Source: CPC320 sp002336405
GTDB taxonomy: Bacteria > Pseudomonadota > Alphaproteobacteria > Rhodobacterales > Rhodobacteraceae
Length of the DNA stretch: 64,000 bases
Direction: 5' to 3'
Assembly: GCA_949372595.1 (NCBI GenBank)
Contig: CASIAN010000006.1
Coordinates: 1 to 64,000, forward strand
The notes beneath the pieces were generated by a model, which saw nothing but the letters and a program-made list of their open reading frames with translations, was not told the origin of the DNA and did not search any database. Shown one piece after another: positions 43,389-52,030 of this stretch (within the stretch, counting starts at the first letter, position 1; every line of letters starts with the position of its first letter). The position numbers and the translations under genes were made by a program.

Positions 43389-44807
43389 ATGAGTAAGTCG
43401 TATATTGGCCGTGTTTTCAGGGACATGATTGGTTTAGCAGTCGTGTCAATGTTGGCTTTGCCTGTACGGGCGGAAACATTGGCAGATGCGCTTGCCGCAG
43501 CCTATATTAACAGCGGTTTAATCCAGCAAAACAGGGCCTTGTTACGTGCTGCAGATGAAGATGTGGTGGTGGCTGCGGCTAAATTACGGCCGATTTTGCA
43601 ATGGTCCAGTACGGTGAGCAGAAGTCTTTCTAGTGGCCAGGCTGGAGCGAATGGCACATATCGGTCTGCTGATAGCACGTCGACTGTTGCGTCAGCGGGT
43701 CTTACGGCCGAGCTGTTACTTTATGATTTTGGCGTGTCAGAACTGGCTGTTCAGGTTCAGAAAGAGGCGGTTCTTGGCACCCGACAAAAGCTGTTATCGG
43801 TGGAACAAACAGTTTTGATTCGCGCGGTTGAAGCGTTCACAAATATGCGCAGAGATACTGAAAAAGTGGCATTGCGTCGCAGCAACCTAAGCTTAATCAC
43901 TGAAGAGCTGCGCGCGGCAAAAGACCGGTTTGAAGTTGGCGAGGTGACACGAACGGATGTGGCACTGGCCGAGGCGCGGCTTGCAGCCTCTCGCAGCGCA
44001 CTTGCGGCGGCAGAGGGCGCGTTGAGGGTCGCAGCTGAAGAATACCGCGCTGCAATCGGGCATGTGCCAAAAGCGCTGAACGGATCAAATAAAGTTTTAA
44101 AACCGGTGAAAGATCTCGATGCGGCAAAATCTATAGCTGTGCGCCAACACCCTGATATAAAAGAAATTCAGCACAAAGTGACAATGGCAGAGTTGACCTT
44201 GCAGCAAGCGCAATTGGCAAAGAAACCGACCGTGAAACTCTCGGGGTCCTACGGATTGACTGAAACGCTGACCTCGCGGGCCTACGGGCGCAGTGGTGAG
44301 ATAAAATTGCAGGCAACAGGGTCGATTTATCAAGGGGGGCAAATCCCGGCCTTTGTACGTAAAAGCGCGGCCAACCGGGATGCCGCGCGGTATGGTCTGA
44401 ATTTGGCGGCATTGGTGGTTGAGCAAAATGTGGCGACCGCGTACGCACGCTTGCAGGTCGCTACTGCGGAAAAAGAGGCCAGTAAACTACAAATCCGCGC
44501 CGCGCGGGTTGCGTTTTTGGGCGTGCGGGAAGAGGCGGCCTTGGGCGCTCGGACGACACTGGATGTGTTAAATGCAGAACAAGAACTTTTGGATGCTGAA
44601 AACAACATGGTCTCGGCCTTGGCTGACGAGCAGATCGCCAGCTATAAGCTGCGGTCGTCTATGGGGCGTATGACGGCTGACCTTTTGGGGCTGAATGTGC
44701 CAAAATACGATCCGGAAGAGTATTTTTCGCTTCAGAAAAATGCTCCCGCGGTTTCCGAGCAGGGCAAAAAACTAGATCGACTGCTCAAGTCACTCGTTAA
44801 AAAATAG
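43389..44807 (+). CDS. tolC: TolC-family outer membrane efflux protein
   Basis: A 472-residue outer membrane channel. The signal peptide includes FRDMIGLAVVSMLALPVRAE with cleavage after VRA. Two long coiled-coil repeats follow (about residues 150-260 and 360-440), with TolC-type features such as LLYDFGVSELAVQVQKEAVL, TRTDVALAEARLAASRSALA and RTTLDVLNAEQELLDAENN. It would form the exit duct for type I secretion and RND pumps, and so could serve RTX proteins like the one at 25.2-27.5 kb. The ATG at 43389 is used because the signal peptide begins there. Confidence 0.9.
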   Translation: MSKSYIGRVFRDMIGLAVVSMLALPVRAETLADALAAAYINSGLIQQNRALLRAADEDVVVAAAKLRPILQWSSTVSRSLSSGQAGANGTYRSADSTSTVASAGLTAELLLYDFGVSELAVQVQKEAVLGTRQKLLSVEQTVLIRAVEAFTNMRRDTEKVALRRSNLSLITEELRAAKDRFEVGEVTRTDVALAEARLAASRSALAAAEGALRVAAEEYRAAIGHVPKALNGSNKVLKPVKDLDAAKSIAVRQHPDIKEIQHKVTMAELTLQQAQLAKKPTVKLSGSYGLTETLTSRAYGRSGEIKLQATGSIYQGGQIPAFVRKSAANRDAARYGLNLAALVVEQNVATAYARLQVATAEKEASKLQIRAARVAFLGVREEAALGARTTLDVLNAEQELLDAENNMVSALADEQIASYKLRSSMGRMTADLLGLNVPKYDPEEYFSLQKNAPAVSEQGKKLDRLLKSLVKK

Positions 44808-44876
44808 TCGCTGTCTAGACATTGTACGAATGGAATGAAAGAGTTAGAGTGCGCTGAGGACTATACGGGTGAGGGC

Positions 44877-45812
44877 ATGTCTGGATCATCTTCAAACGAG
44901 GACGCTAAAGATGTAATGGCGTCAATCAGGCGCGTTATCGTCGACGAAGTGCGCGATAATCCGATGGCGCGGCCACAGAGTTCCCATCAGAGTTCAAAAC
45001 CAAGCGGCGCGAAAAGATTAGTGCTGGGTCCGGCCCTGAGAGTGCCCAGTGACAGTCAATTCATCCCAAGTTCGACCAGCGATACCTCGCCATCAAATGT
45101 TGTAGCAGGTTCAGATATTCGCCAAGAAGATTCTGATGCCAAAATGGATGCAGGGCACAATCCGACGGGAGGTGCTGGGCAAAAAATGTCGTCTGATAGA
45201 CCGGTCTCGGCGTCCGAACTCGCGCAAGAGAAAACGTCTAAAAAGCGTCGAGAGCTGGTACGGGCCCGGCGAAAAGAGCCAGACCCGGTCACAGAGACAC
45301 CAGCAAATGTGCCGCGGCAAGCACCTGTGAGAATGCCGCAGCCTGCGCCTGTGTCCAAGGCAGCAGGGCCTGTGAAACCACTGCCCCAAAAAACTGCGCC
45401 CAAGGCTGCAGCACCTGCACGCCCTAAGCCGGCCTCTGCAAGTTCTGGCCGGCGCGAGGATCCGTCAAAACTTGAAACGAAAATAGCGGCATTAGAGACA
45501 TTGGTGGCGCGCTCAAAAGGGCAATGGGAACCGGATCGCCCCGAGCAAGATGCCTATGCTGCAACGCAGGACGCGCCGATGACTTGGGACAGTTCAGATG
45601 CAGAGCCGGCGCGTTCTGCCGATCCCGCGCCGCACAGCCCTCCTGCAGAGCAACCGAGCACCGAAATGGACGAAGCCAAATTTCGCCAGTTTGTCGTGGA
45701 AATTGTACGCGAAGAGCTCAAGGTACAGCTGGATATCCGACTGAACCGCTTGGTGCGTAATATTGTTGGCCGTGAAGTTAAGCGTGCGCTTGATAAGGAC
45801 GATGCATCCTAA
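44877..45812 (+). CDS. PopZ-like polar organising protein (DUF2497)
   Basis: A 311-residue acidic, proline- and alanine-rich protein, mostly disordered. The N-terminal motif SSNEDAKDVMASIRRVIVDE and the C-terminal helical region FRQFVVEIVREELKVQLDIR followed by LNRLVRNIVGREVKRAL match PopZ-family proteins. PopZ forms condensates at cell poles and holds the chromosome origin in Caulobacter. The centre has PA-rich stretches (KTAPKAAAPARPKPASASSG). ATG 44877 was chosen for the motif position; 44835 would add 14 residues. Its stop is one base from the stop of cobQ on the other strand. Confidence 0.7.
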   Translation: MSGSSSNEDAKDVMASIRRVIVDEVRDNPMARPQSSHQSSKPSGAKRLVLGPALRVPSDSQFIPSSTSDTSPSNVVAGSDIRQEDSDAKMDAGHNPTGGAGQKMSSDRPVSASELAQEKTSKKRRELVRARRKEPDPVTETPANVPRQAPVRMPQPAPVSKAAGPVKPLPQKTAPKAAAPARPKPASASSGRREDPSKLETKIAALETLVARSKGQWEPDRPEQDAYAATQDAPMTWDSSDAEPARSADPAPHSPPAEQPSTEMDEAKFRQFVVEIVREELKVQLDIRLNRLVRNIVGREVKRALDKDDAS

Positions 45813-45813
45813 A

Positions 45814-47280
45814 TCATGCGACCTCGCGTGCCAGAGACAGTATCTGATCCAAATCCAGCTGTTGTTCTAATTGTTGGGCGAGGGCATCCAAAGTATCCTC
45901 AACCCCTTGATCGTAGTGCGTGGTGCTTACCGCTCCAAAGTCTTTTAGAAACGCCGCTCTAAAGGCGTCTGCGGCAAACAAGCCATGCAGATAACAGCCT
46001 CTTATGCGCCCATCGATAGACGCGGCACCCTCGGGCCGGCCGTCAATATCAAGCCAAGCGCGTTCACAATCCGGACCCTGCGTTTGCCCAATGTGAATTT
46101 CATAGCCCATCACTTGGTCACCACTTGCCAGATAGGTGGCCCGGGTGAGGGCTAATGTTTTTTCTGGGCGCATCTCGGTACTGATATCCAGTAATCCCAG
46201 CCCCTCGACCGACCTCTGCCGGCTTTCGATCCCGTCGGGGTCTCGTATGTCTTGGCCCAACATCTGATATCCGCCGCACAGCCCCAAAATACGACCCCCG
46301 CGGCGATGATGGGCGCGCAAGTCGATATCCCAACCCTGTGCGCGGAAATATGTCAGATCGGCGATGGTCGATTTGCTGCCCGGGATCAATACCAGATCCG
46401 CGTCGCCGGGCAGCGCTGTGCCGGCGTGGATCATTTCAACGGTGACATCGGGTTCGTTAGTGAGGGGGTCAAGGTCGTCAAAATTGGCGATGCGAGACAG
46501 TACTGGCACGGCAATTTTGATCTTGCCACCCGCATGAGACGCCAATTCAAGCGCGTCTTCTGCTGGCAGTTTCCACGCATCTTGAAACCAACTCAGCACG
46601 CCCAGAGATGGCCAACCTGTGTGTGCGGTGATTGCAGTGAGCCCTGCGTCGAACAGGCTGACATCACCGCGAAACTTATTGATTGCGAAACCAACAATCT
46701 GTTGTGCATCGTCGGCGTCCAGAACGGCCTGCGTGCCGACCATTTGCGCAATCACTCCGCCCCGGTCTATGTCTCCCAACAGGACTACGGGCACATTTGC
46801 TGCCCGCGCAAATCCCATATTGGCGATATCGTTGCGGCGCAGGTTAATCTCGGCCGGGCTGCCCGCACCTTCAACTATGGTCAAATCTGCCTGGCTCGCC
46901 ACCCGATGAAAACTCTCTAAAACCGGGGGCATCAGGTTTTGCTTTTCGCGGCCAAAGTCACGTGCCGACAGGTGTCCGCGCATTTTTCCCTGTACAATCA
47001 ATTGTGACCCAGTCTCAGATTCGGGTTTGAGCAGCACCGGGTTCATATCGGTATGGGGGGCGACCCCTGCCGCCAGCGCCTGCAATGCTTGGGCCCGGCC
47101 AATTTCTCCGCCATCTGCGGTTACGGCGGCGTTGTTGGACATGTTTTGCGGCTTGAAGGGGCGGGTGGTTAAGCCACGGTTTTTGAACGCTCTAATCAAT
47201 CCGGCCACCACCAGCGATTTGCCGACATTCGATCCGGCCCCTTGTATCATCAGCGCCCGACCCATCGGGTTTATGGCCAT
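45814..47280 (-). CDS. cobQ: Cobyric acid synthase
   Basis: Amidates four side-chain carboxylates of adenosyl-cobyrinic acid a,c-diamide in cobalamin synthesis. The 488-residue protein has the ATP-binding MIQGAGSNVGKSLVVAGLIR, the PQNMSNNAAVT motif typical of CobQ, LGDIDRGGVIAQMVGTQAVL, and a class I glutamine amidotransferase domain with the nucleophile in ILGLCGGYQMLGQ and the His in GCYLHGLFAADAF. Gene and length are standard. No other cob gene or cobalamin riboswitch is near. A strong terminator at 47290-47318 separates it from the DUF1476 gene upstream, so it must have its own promoter there or rely on readthrough. Confidence 0.95.
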   Translation of the reverse strand: MAINPMGRALMIQGAGSNVGKSLVVAGLIRAFKNRGLTTRPFKPQNMSNNAAVTADGGEIGRAQALQALAAGVAPHTDMNPVLLKPESETGSQLIVQGKMRGHLSARDFGREKQNLMPPVLESFHRVASQADLTIVEGAGSPAEINLRRNDIANMGFARAANVPVVLLGDIDRGGVIAQMVGTQAVLDADDAQQIVGFAINKFRGDVSLFDAGLTAITAHTGWPSLGVLSWFQDAWKLPAEDALELASHAGGKIKIAVPVLSRIANFDDLDPLTNEPDVTVEMIHAGTALPGDADLVLIPGSKSTIADLTYFRAQGWDIDLRAHHRRGGRILGLCGGYQMLGQDIRDPDGIESRQRSVEGLGLLDISTEMRPEKTLALTRATYLASGDQVMGYEIHIGQTQGPDCERAWLDIDGRPEGAASIDGRIRGCYLHGLFAADAFRAAFLKDFGAVSTTHYDQGVEDTLDALAQQLEQQLDLDQILSLAREVA

Positions 47281-47289
47281 CTAAGACAT

Positions 47290-47318
47290 AAAAAAACGCA
47301 CCCGTTTGGATGCGCTTT
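47290..47318 (-). terminator. Rho-independent terminator of the zeta-subunit gene
   Basis: On the reverse strand, AAAGCGCATCC pairs with GGGTGCGTTTT around AAAC, an eleven-base-pair stem with two G-T pairs, running into a tract of seven T. It lies 24 bases past the stop of the DUF1476 gene and just before cobQ. Confidence 0.8.
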
Positions 47319-47341
47319 GCCGTGATTCATGATGGTTGCCT

Positions 47342-47662
47342 TCACGCAGCTTCGGCTTGTTCAGCCGCATGGCGTCGCTCACTTTCCTCGCGCGAAAGCG
47401 CAACAGACGTGCGTACGCCCTTTGAGACGAAGTCCATAAGGCCGGTGACAACGCGTTCATTTGGGTCAATCCCAGCGCAAGACAGAACCTCACGACCATC
47501 GCGTGACCGCGCCCAGCGTGCAATTTGTTCCGGACCGTTACCATATTTTTTGTCATCAGCGATCGCATCATCTAACGCAGCCAGAACCACCGCAGCAAAA
47601 AGTTTCCGCGCACGGTTTCCTTGCTCGTTGTTGAAAGCTGATCCGTCAACGAAATCTTTCAT
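47342..47662 (-). CDS. F1FO-ATP synthase inhibitor zeta subunit (DUF1476)
   Basis: A 106-residue helical protein of the DUF1476 family, found only in alphaproteobacteria. In Paracoccus the zeta subunit blocks ATP hydrolysis by ATP synthase. Visible features are the start KDFVDGSAFNNEQGNRARKL, then DDAIADDKKYGNGPEQIARW and ARSRDGREVLSCAGIDPNER, and the highly charged, Ala/Glu-rich end. Its promoter must lie in the 216 bp shared with efp, which diverges from it. The gene is followed by a strong terminator. Confidence 0.88.
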   Translation of the reverse strand: MKDFVDGSAFNNEQGNRARKLFAAVVLAALDDAIADDKKYGNGPEQIARWARSRDGREVLSCAGIDPNERVVTGLMDFVSKGVRTSVALSREESERRHAAEQAEAA

Positions 47663-47878
47663 CCCGTCGTCCTTTTATTATTGTTCTTGTGTTCTTGGCG
47701 TGCCGCTATCTATGGCGCAAAAATATCGATTCGCATACACCTTGAACGCAAAGCTGCCATGCGTTCAGCGCATAGCTTCATCTATGTCTACACCGAGCAG
47801 GCACGGCTTGTCATGCGCCAACACACAATATATAGGGCAGGCTAGATTAGAAACAACCTTTAGGGTCAGGCTTAAATC

Positions 47879-48442
47879 ATGCCCAAAATCAATGGAAACG
47901 AGATTCGTCCCGGAAATGTACTTGAGCACAACAATGGCCTTTGGGCAGCTGTTAAGGTTGATCATGTCAAGCCAGGCAAGGGCGGCGCTTTTGCGCAGGT
48001 CGAAATGCGCAACTTGCGCAATGGGTCAAAATTAAACGAAAGGTTTCGCAGCGCGGACAAAGTCGAACGGGTTCGGCTTGAACAAAAAGACCAGCAGTTT
48101 CTTTACGAGAACGATGGAATGCTGGTGTTTATGGACACTGAGACGTATGAGCAGATCGAACTCCCAGCTGATTTGTTGGGCGATCGCCGGCCCTTTTTGC
48201 AAGACGGTATGACCATTGTCATGGAGTTCCATGAAGAAGAGGCATTAAATGCCACGCTTCCGCAAAAGGTGATCTGTAAAATTGTTGAGACAGAGCCGGT
48301 GGTGAAAGGCCAGACCGCCGCTAACAGCTTTAAGCCTGCAGTTCTGGATAATGGTGTGAAAGTCATGGTGCCCCCGTTTGTGGGGCAAGACGAGGACATC
48401 GTGGTCAATACTGAAACGATGGAATATGCCGAGCGCGCCTAA
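47879..48442 (+). CDS. efp: Translation elongation factor P
   Basis: EF-P relieves ribosome stalling at proline runs. The 187-residue protein has the three-domain EF-P layout. It starts PKINGNEIRPGNVLEHNNG, with the tip loop VKPGKGGAFAQ that places Lys34 where the modified lysine sits in E. coli EF-P. It ends with the signature VMVPPFVGQDEDIVVNTETM. The neighbours do not include the EpmA/EpmB modification enzymes. It diverges from the DUF1476 gene. Confidence 0.95.
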   Translation: MPKINGNEIRPGNVLEHNNGLWAAVKVDHVKPGKGGAFAQVEMRNLRNGSKLNERFRSADKVERVRLEQKDQQFLYENDGMLVFMDTETYEQIELPADLLGDRRPFLQDGMTIVMEFHEEEALNATLPQKVICKIVETEPVVKGQTAANSFKPAVLDNGVKVMVPPFVGQDEDIVVNTETMEYAERA

Positions 48443-48507
48443 GGCTGTTATGCGATTAGCTGGTGGCATTGCTGCGCTGGCTCGGAACGAAACCTGTAAG
48501 ACTATTT

Positions 48508-49254
48508 CTAGTCTGGTTCGTATCTGACGCGAGCTGATCCCGCCTGCATCTGATCGGTTGCGCGATCAAATCGCAGATAGGCCAGCCCCAGCCCGCCAGA
48601 TTGGCTGTACAAGGCACCAACATTTTTTCCCTGTACCACAATGTCGGTTCCAAAGGGCGCGTGCCCGTCAACACGTACCTGTGCAAGCCCTTTGCGCAAC
48701 GTGGCTTTATGCTTCATTCGTGCGGTAATTTCCTGACCGACATAACAGCCCTTTTTAAAATCCACACCGTGCAGACGTTCAAAGCCGTTTTCCAATATAT
48801 AGCTATCGCCGGTAAGTTCGATCGTGACTGCCGGGATGCAGGCAGCAACCCGAAGGGCGGTCCAATCGCTGCCGTCGTTGCCCGCGTGGTCGCCATAGAG
48901 ACGCCAACCCAGCGTCGGATCGCGGGGGTCTGAAACGGCGTCTTGCGGGGCTGGGCCCGTACCACAAAACACCTTGAGTGAGCTGTCACCAATCGTCACG
49001 TCGGCGCGCAGCTTATACATGTTCAATCGGGTGGCAAGCGCGGATACCGCGCTGCCTGCCACATCCATATAAATCACCTCATCATCCTGAAGCAAAAAGA
49101 AATCTGTCACAAATTTGCCCTGCGGCGTCAATATTGCCGAATATGTCAGAGTTTTAGGGGTTGGGCTGACATCGTTTGTCACCAGACCTTGCAAAAACCC
49201 AGCTCGATCATGGCCACGGATTTCAAAAATATGTCGATCACGCGTATAGGGCAT
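48508..49254 (-). CDS. ygfZ: YgfZ/GcvT-fold folate-binding protein
   Basis: A 248-residue protein of the COG0354 group, which uses folate to help assembly or repair of iron-sulfur enzymes such as MiaB. It has the GcvT-like start FEIRGHDRAGFLQGLVTNDV, then GKFVTDFFLL, and the YgfZ signature KKGCYVGQEITARMKHKATL with the conserved Cys. Full length and intact. The 200 bp upstream, before the ABC transporter's end, hold no gene I can support. Confidence 0.9.
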   Translation of the reverse strand: MPYTRDRHIFEIRGHDRAGFLQGLVTNDVSPTPKTLTYSAILTPQGKFVTDFFLLQDDEVIYMDVAGSAVSALATRLNMYKLRADVTIGDSSLKVFCGTGPAPQDAVSDPRDPTLGWRLYGDHAGNDGSDWTALRVAACIPAVTIELTGDSYILENGFERLHGVDFKKGCYVGQEITARMKHKATLRKGLAQVRVDGHAPFGTDIVVQGKNVGALYSQSGGLGLAYLRFDRATDQMQAGSARVRYEPD

Positions 49255-49453
49255 CTGTCGTTCCGTTCTTTTTGGGCATCAAAGGTAGTCTGATATTGGT
49301 CTCGGCCTCTCGTATATGGGTTCTTTGTTGGGCTTTGTCATCCTGCTGTTTGTTTTGGAGGCTCAATCGGGCTGATTGATCGGGCCTATGATCTGTCAAC
49401 GCGCCTACCTCCGGCCTGTGCACAGTATCCGGACCGGAGCGGGGGCGGCTACA

Positions 49454-51205
49454 TTAGGCGGTTTTGGTATCGTTGAGTTGCATCTTATAAAGTTCTGTAT
49501 AAGCGCCGTTGCGGGCCATCAATGCATCGTGGGTGCCGACCTCGACAACTTTGCCGTGGGCCATGACAATGATCTTATCGGCATTGCGGATAGTGGCGAG
49601 GCGGTGGGCTATCACCAGCGTGGTGCGACCCTTGCTCAACTTGTCCAGCGCCGCTTGAACTGTGTGTTCAGATTGTGCATCCAGCGCCGAGGTGGCTTCG
49701 TCAAGCAACAGGATAGGCGTGTCCCTAAGCAGCGCACGCGCGATGGCCACCCGTTGTCGTTGGCCCCCTGACAACAGGGAGCCTCGGGGGCCAACAGGCG
49801 TTTCAAGCCCCTTGGACAGCCGCGGCAGAAAATCGCTGATATGGGCTGCATCCAGTACCGCTTGCAGCGTTTCGGGGGCAATATCGGTTTGCCCAAGCAA
49901 AATGTTTTCGCGCAGGCTTTCATCAAACAGCAGGGCATCTTGGGCCACCACAGAATAAAGCTGTCGCAAATCTTCCAGACGCAGGCTGTCAACCGGTACG
50001 CCTGACAGGGTGATCTGGCCACTCTGGGGATCGACCAAGCGGGTTAATAGGTTAAATATCGTTGACTTTCCCGCGCCTGAGGCCCCCACCAATGCGGTGG
50101 TTTTTCCAGCCTCAGCTGTAAAAGAGACATTTTGCAAAACATCCGTCCCAGCATAGCTTAAAGAGACATTTTCAACTTCAATCAGCGGTGCCCCGGATGG
50201 GGCACGGCCAGGGTTCTCAGGCGACAGGAGGCTTGGTTTAAAATCTAGCAGACCTTTGACACGCTCGATCCCCGCGGCAGCGATCTGCAATGTGGCACTG
50301 AGCGTGCCAAGGCGCCGTAATGGTTCAAAAGCAAGTCCGATCGCCGTAAAAAAACTCATGAAATCACCGACGCTTTTTTGACCTGAAATAATTTCGTTGG
50401 CACCATAAACGATCACCGCCAGAAATCCGATGCCAGACATTACGTCCATGATGCCAGACATACCGCCTTGGCCCAGCACTGCTTTGGTTTGAAAAGTAAT
50501 TCGTTTTTCGGCCAGAGACCGATAGCGGTTTACCTGATAATCTTCGAGGGTGTTGAGCTTGATCGGATTGATGCCGTGGAAAATTTCGTTCAACCGCGTT
50601 GAGAGGTCCGCCGAGATATCGCGCACCAACCGCGCATTGCTCCGCACAAAGCGCTGTACGAAAATTGACGGTAAAATTAGAAATGGTGTGGCAATACAGG
50701 CCACAAGCGTCCAGCGCCAATCGACTGAAACCGCGACTGCCATCAAGGCAATGACGGCAACAAAGTCGCGCCCGGCTCCGGTGATGATCGTCGCCCAGAC
50801 TTGATTGATAGACCCAACATCGCCCTCGATGCGCTGCATCACCAATCCTGGCGGATGGGTGGCGTGAAAATCCCCGTCCAAGCGCATTAAATGGCCGATC
50901 ATATCGGTGCGAATATGGGCAGCCGTGACTTCTGAAAGCCGCGCAAGTATGACTTTTTGCGCAATACTGGCCGAGGCACGCAGAACGAAAATACCTAAAA
51001 TCAAAAACCCGACAAAAACCGCGGCATCGCTGTCGCCACCGACAAAAACCTGATCAAACATTGGCTTCATGATGTAGCTCATTGCGCCCAGCATGCTGCC
51101 CTCGATGGTCATAAACAGCATAGCCAGTAGGATCACGCCTATATGGCGGGCCATATAGGCGTGCCATAGCCAGCGGAAAAGACCCTGTTGTGGATTGTTA
51201 CTCAT
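49454..51205 (-). CDS. ABC transporter, MsbA-like (lipid A exporter type)
   Basis: A 583-residue half-transporter with about six membrane helices in residues 20-305. Its nucleotide-binding domain has Walker A LVGASGAGKSTIFNLL, signature LLSGGQRQRVAIARALL, Walker B TPILLLDEATSALD and the switch His in VIAHRLATIRNADK. Length and the long first loop fit MsbA, which flips lipid A-core, although LPS genes are not adjacent. Its ATG overlaps the stop of an upstream open frame (ATGA), which suggests an operon with the poorly understood gene at 51202-51591. ATG at 51205. Confidence 0.85.
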   Translation of the reverse strand: MSNNPQQGLFRWLWHAYMARHIGVILLAMLFMTIEGSMLGAMSYIMKPMFDQVFVGGDSDAAVFVGFLILGIFVLRASASIAQKVILARLSEVTAAHIRTDMIGHLMRLDGDFHATHPPGLVMQRIEGDVGSINQVWATIITGAGRDFVAVIALMAVAVSVDWRWTLVACIATPFLILPSIFVQRFVRSNARLVRDISADLSTRLNEIFHGINPIKLNTLEDYQVNRYRSLAEKRITFQTKAVLGQGGMSGIMDVMSGIGFLAVIVYGANEIISGQKSVGDFMSFFTAIGLAFEPLRRLGTLSATLQIAAAGIERVKGLLDFKPSLLSPENPGRAPSGAPLIEVENVSLSYAGTDVLQNVSFTAEAGKTTALVGASGAGKSTIFNLLTRLVDPQSGQITLSGVPVDSLRLEDLRQLYSVVAQDALLFDESLRENILLGQTDIAPETLQAVLDAAHISDFLPRLSKGLETPVGPRGSLLSGGQRQRVAIARALLRDTPILLLDEATSALDAQSEHTVQAALDKLSKGRTTLVIAHRLATIRNADKIIVMAHGKVVEVGTHDALMARNGAYTELYKMQLNDTKTA

Positions 51206-51591
51206 GCCAACTCTCTTGGGGGAGGTTTGTTGTCGAACCCCGCTTGAATTTTCTCGTCATCATAATTGTTTTTGGTCCCGTCTTCAAAGCCAACCGCCGC
51301 ATGGTAGTTTCGGGCTTGGTAGACGTCCAAGATATAGTGGTTGATGTTGCGTTTGGCGAATGTGATGCCAAAAGAAAAGGTCGAAATTTGGCTTTTCTCA
51401 TAGACCGCGGGTACCGCTTTGACCACCATCAGATAAACTGTGGCAATAAATTCGGTTGGGTTGATGCCAGATTTGCCGCGAAATACCACTGGGTGTTTTA
51501 TGTCCCGCAGGATTTGAACAATTTCCAAGATCAGTACTGCGGGTGCAGCCCGATCTGCAATGAGGGGGCGATTGATGAGATTAAGGCTCAT
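51202..51591 (-). CDS. Unrecognised open frame coupled to the MsbA-like gene
   Basis: A 129-codon reverse-strand frame whose TGA overlaps the ATG of the ABC transporter gene. It includes IATVYLMVVKAVPAVYEKSQ, ISTFSFGITFAKRNINHYIL and DVYQARNYHAAVGFEDGTKN. The stretch FSFGITFAKRNINHYILDVY faintly recalls the nuclease-domain strand of phage terminases, but no catalytic residues can be placed and I do not rely on it. The upstream end may be truncated, since the 430 bp before it appear degenerate. The stop/start overlap is the main argument that it is, or was, a real gene. Confidence 0.35.
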   Translation of the reverse strand: MSLNLINRPLIADRAAPAVLILEIVQILRDIKHPVVFRGKSGINPTEFIATVYLMVVKAVPAVYEKSQISTFSFGITFAKRNINHYILDVYQARNYHAAVGFEDGTKNNYDDEKIQAGFDNKPPPRELA

Positions 51592-52030
51592 AATCTGGCA
51601 CCTGTCGTTTTCAAACAGCGCAGGAGCGTACCGTGGTGACCCGTGCAGATTACTGACGGTCTGGCCGCCAAATTTTTTAAAGTGAATACGCCGTGCATGC
51701 GGTGGTTGATCCGCACGATATTTGTCAGGTGCAATTTGACGAACATTATGCCGGAAATGTCTTGCTGAATTCTGATCGAAAACTTGACACCAAATTTGGG
51801 CAGCACGGCGGGTTGCCGGGCTGCCGGAGTTGAAATGTCCGTGCCGAATGACGTTTTTAGGCGCGCGGGTAAGCCCGTGAATATGTGCATATAATTTGAC
51901 AGCATGCGAAAGCCTAAAGCGACAATGACTGCGCAGGGTTTACGGGCTTGCCGCTTCTGTGGCAAGCCGATAGCAATAGGTATGACAGATGCCAACAGAA
52001 TTGACCGTGGATAATAATTAGGAATTACAG
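51592..52030. other. 440-bp stretch with no supported gene
   Basis: Only short frames are present. It should carry the promoter of the forward aminotransferase gene, whose start at 52031 is preceded by AGGAATTACAG, and the promoter of the reverse-strand pair on the other side. Possible remnants of a longer version of the upstream reverse gene could not be identified. Confidence 0.35.

Noticed and set aside
51202..51591. Phage terminase fragment
   Set aside because: Only one strand-like stretch resembles the terminase nuclease fold; no acidic catalytic triad and no other phage gene is nearby.
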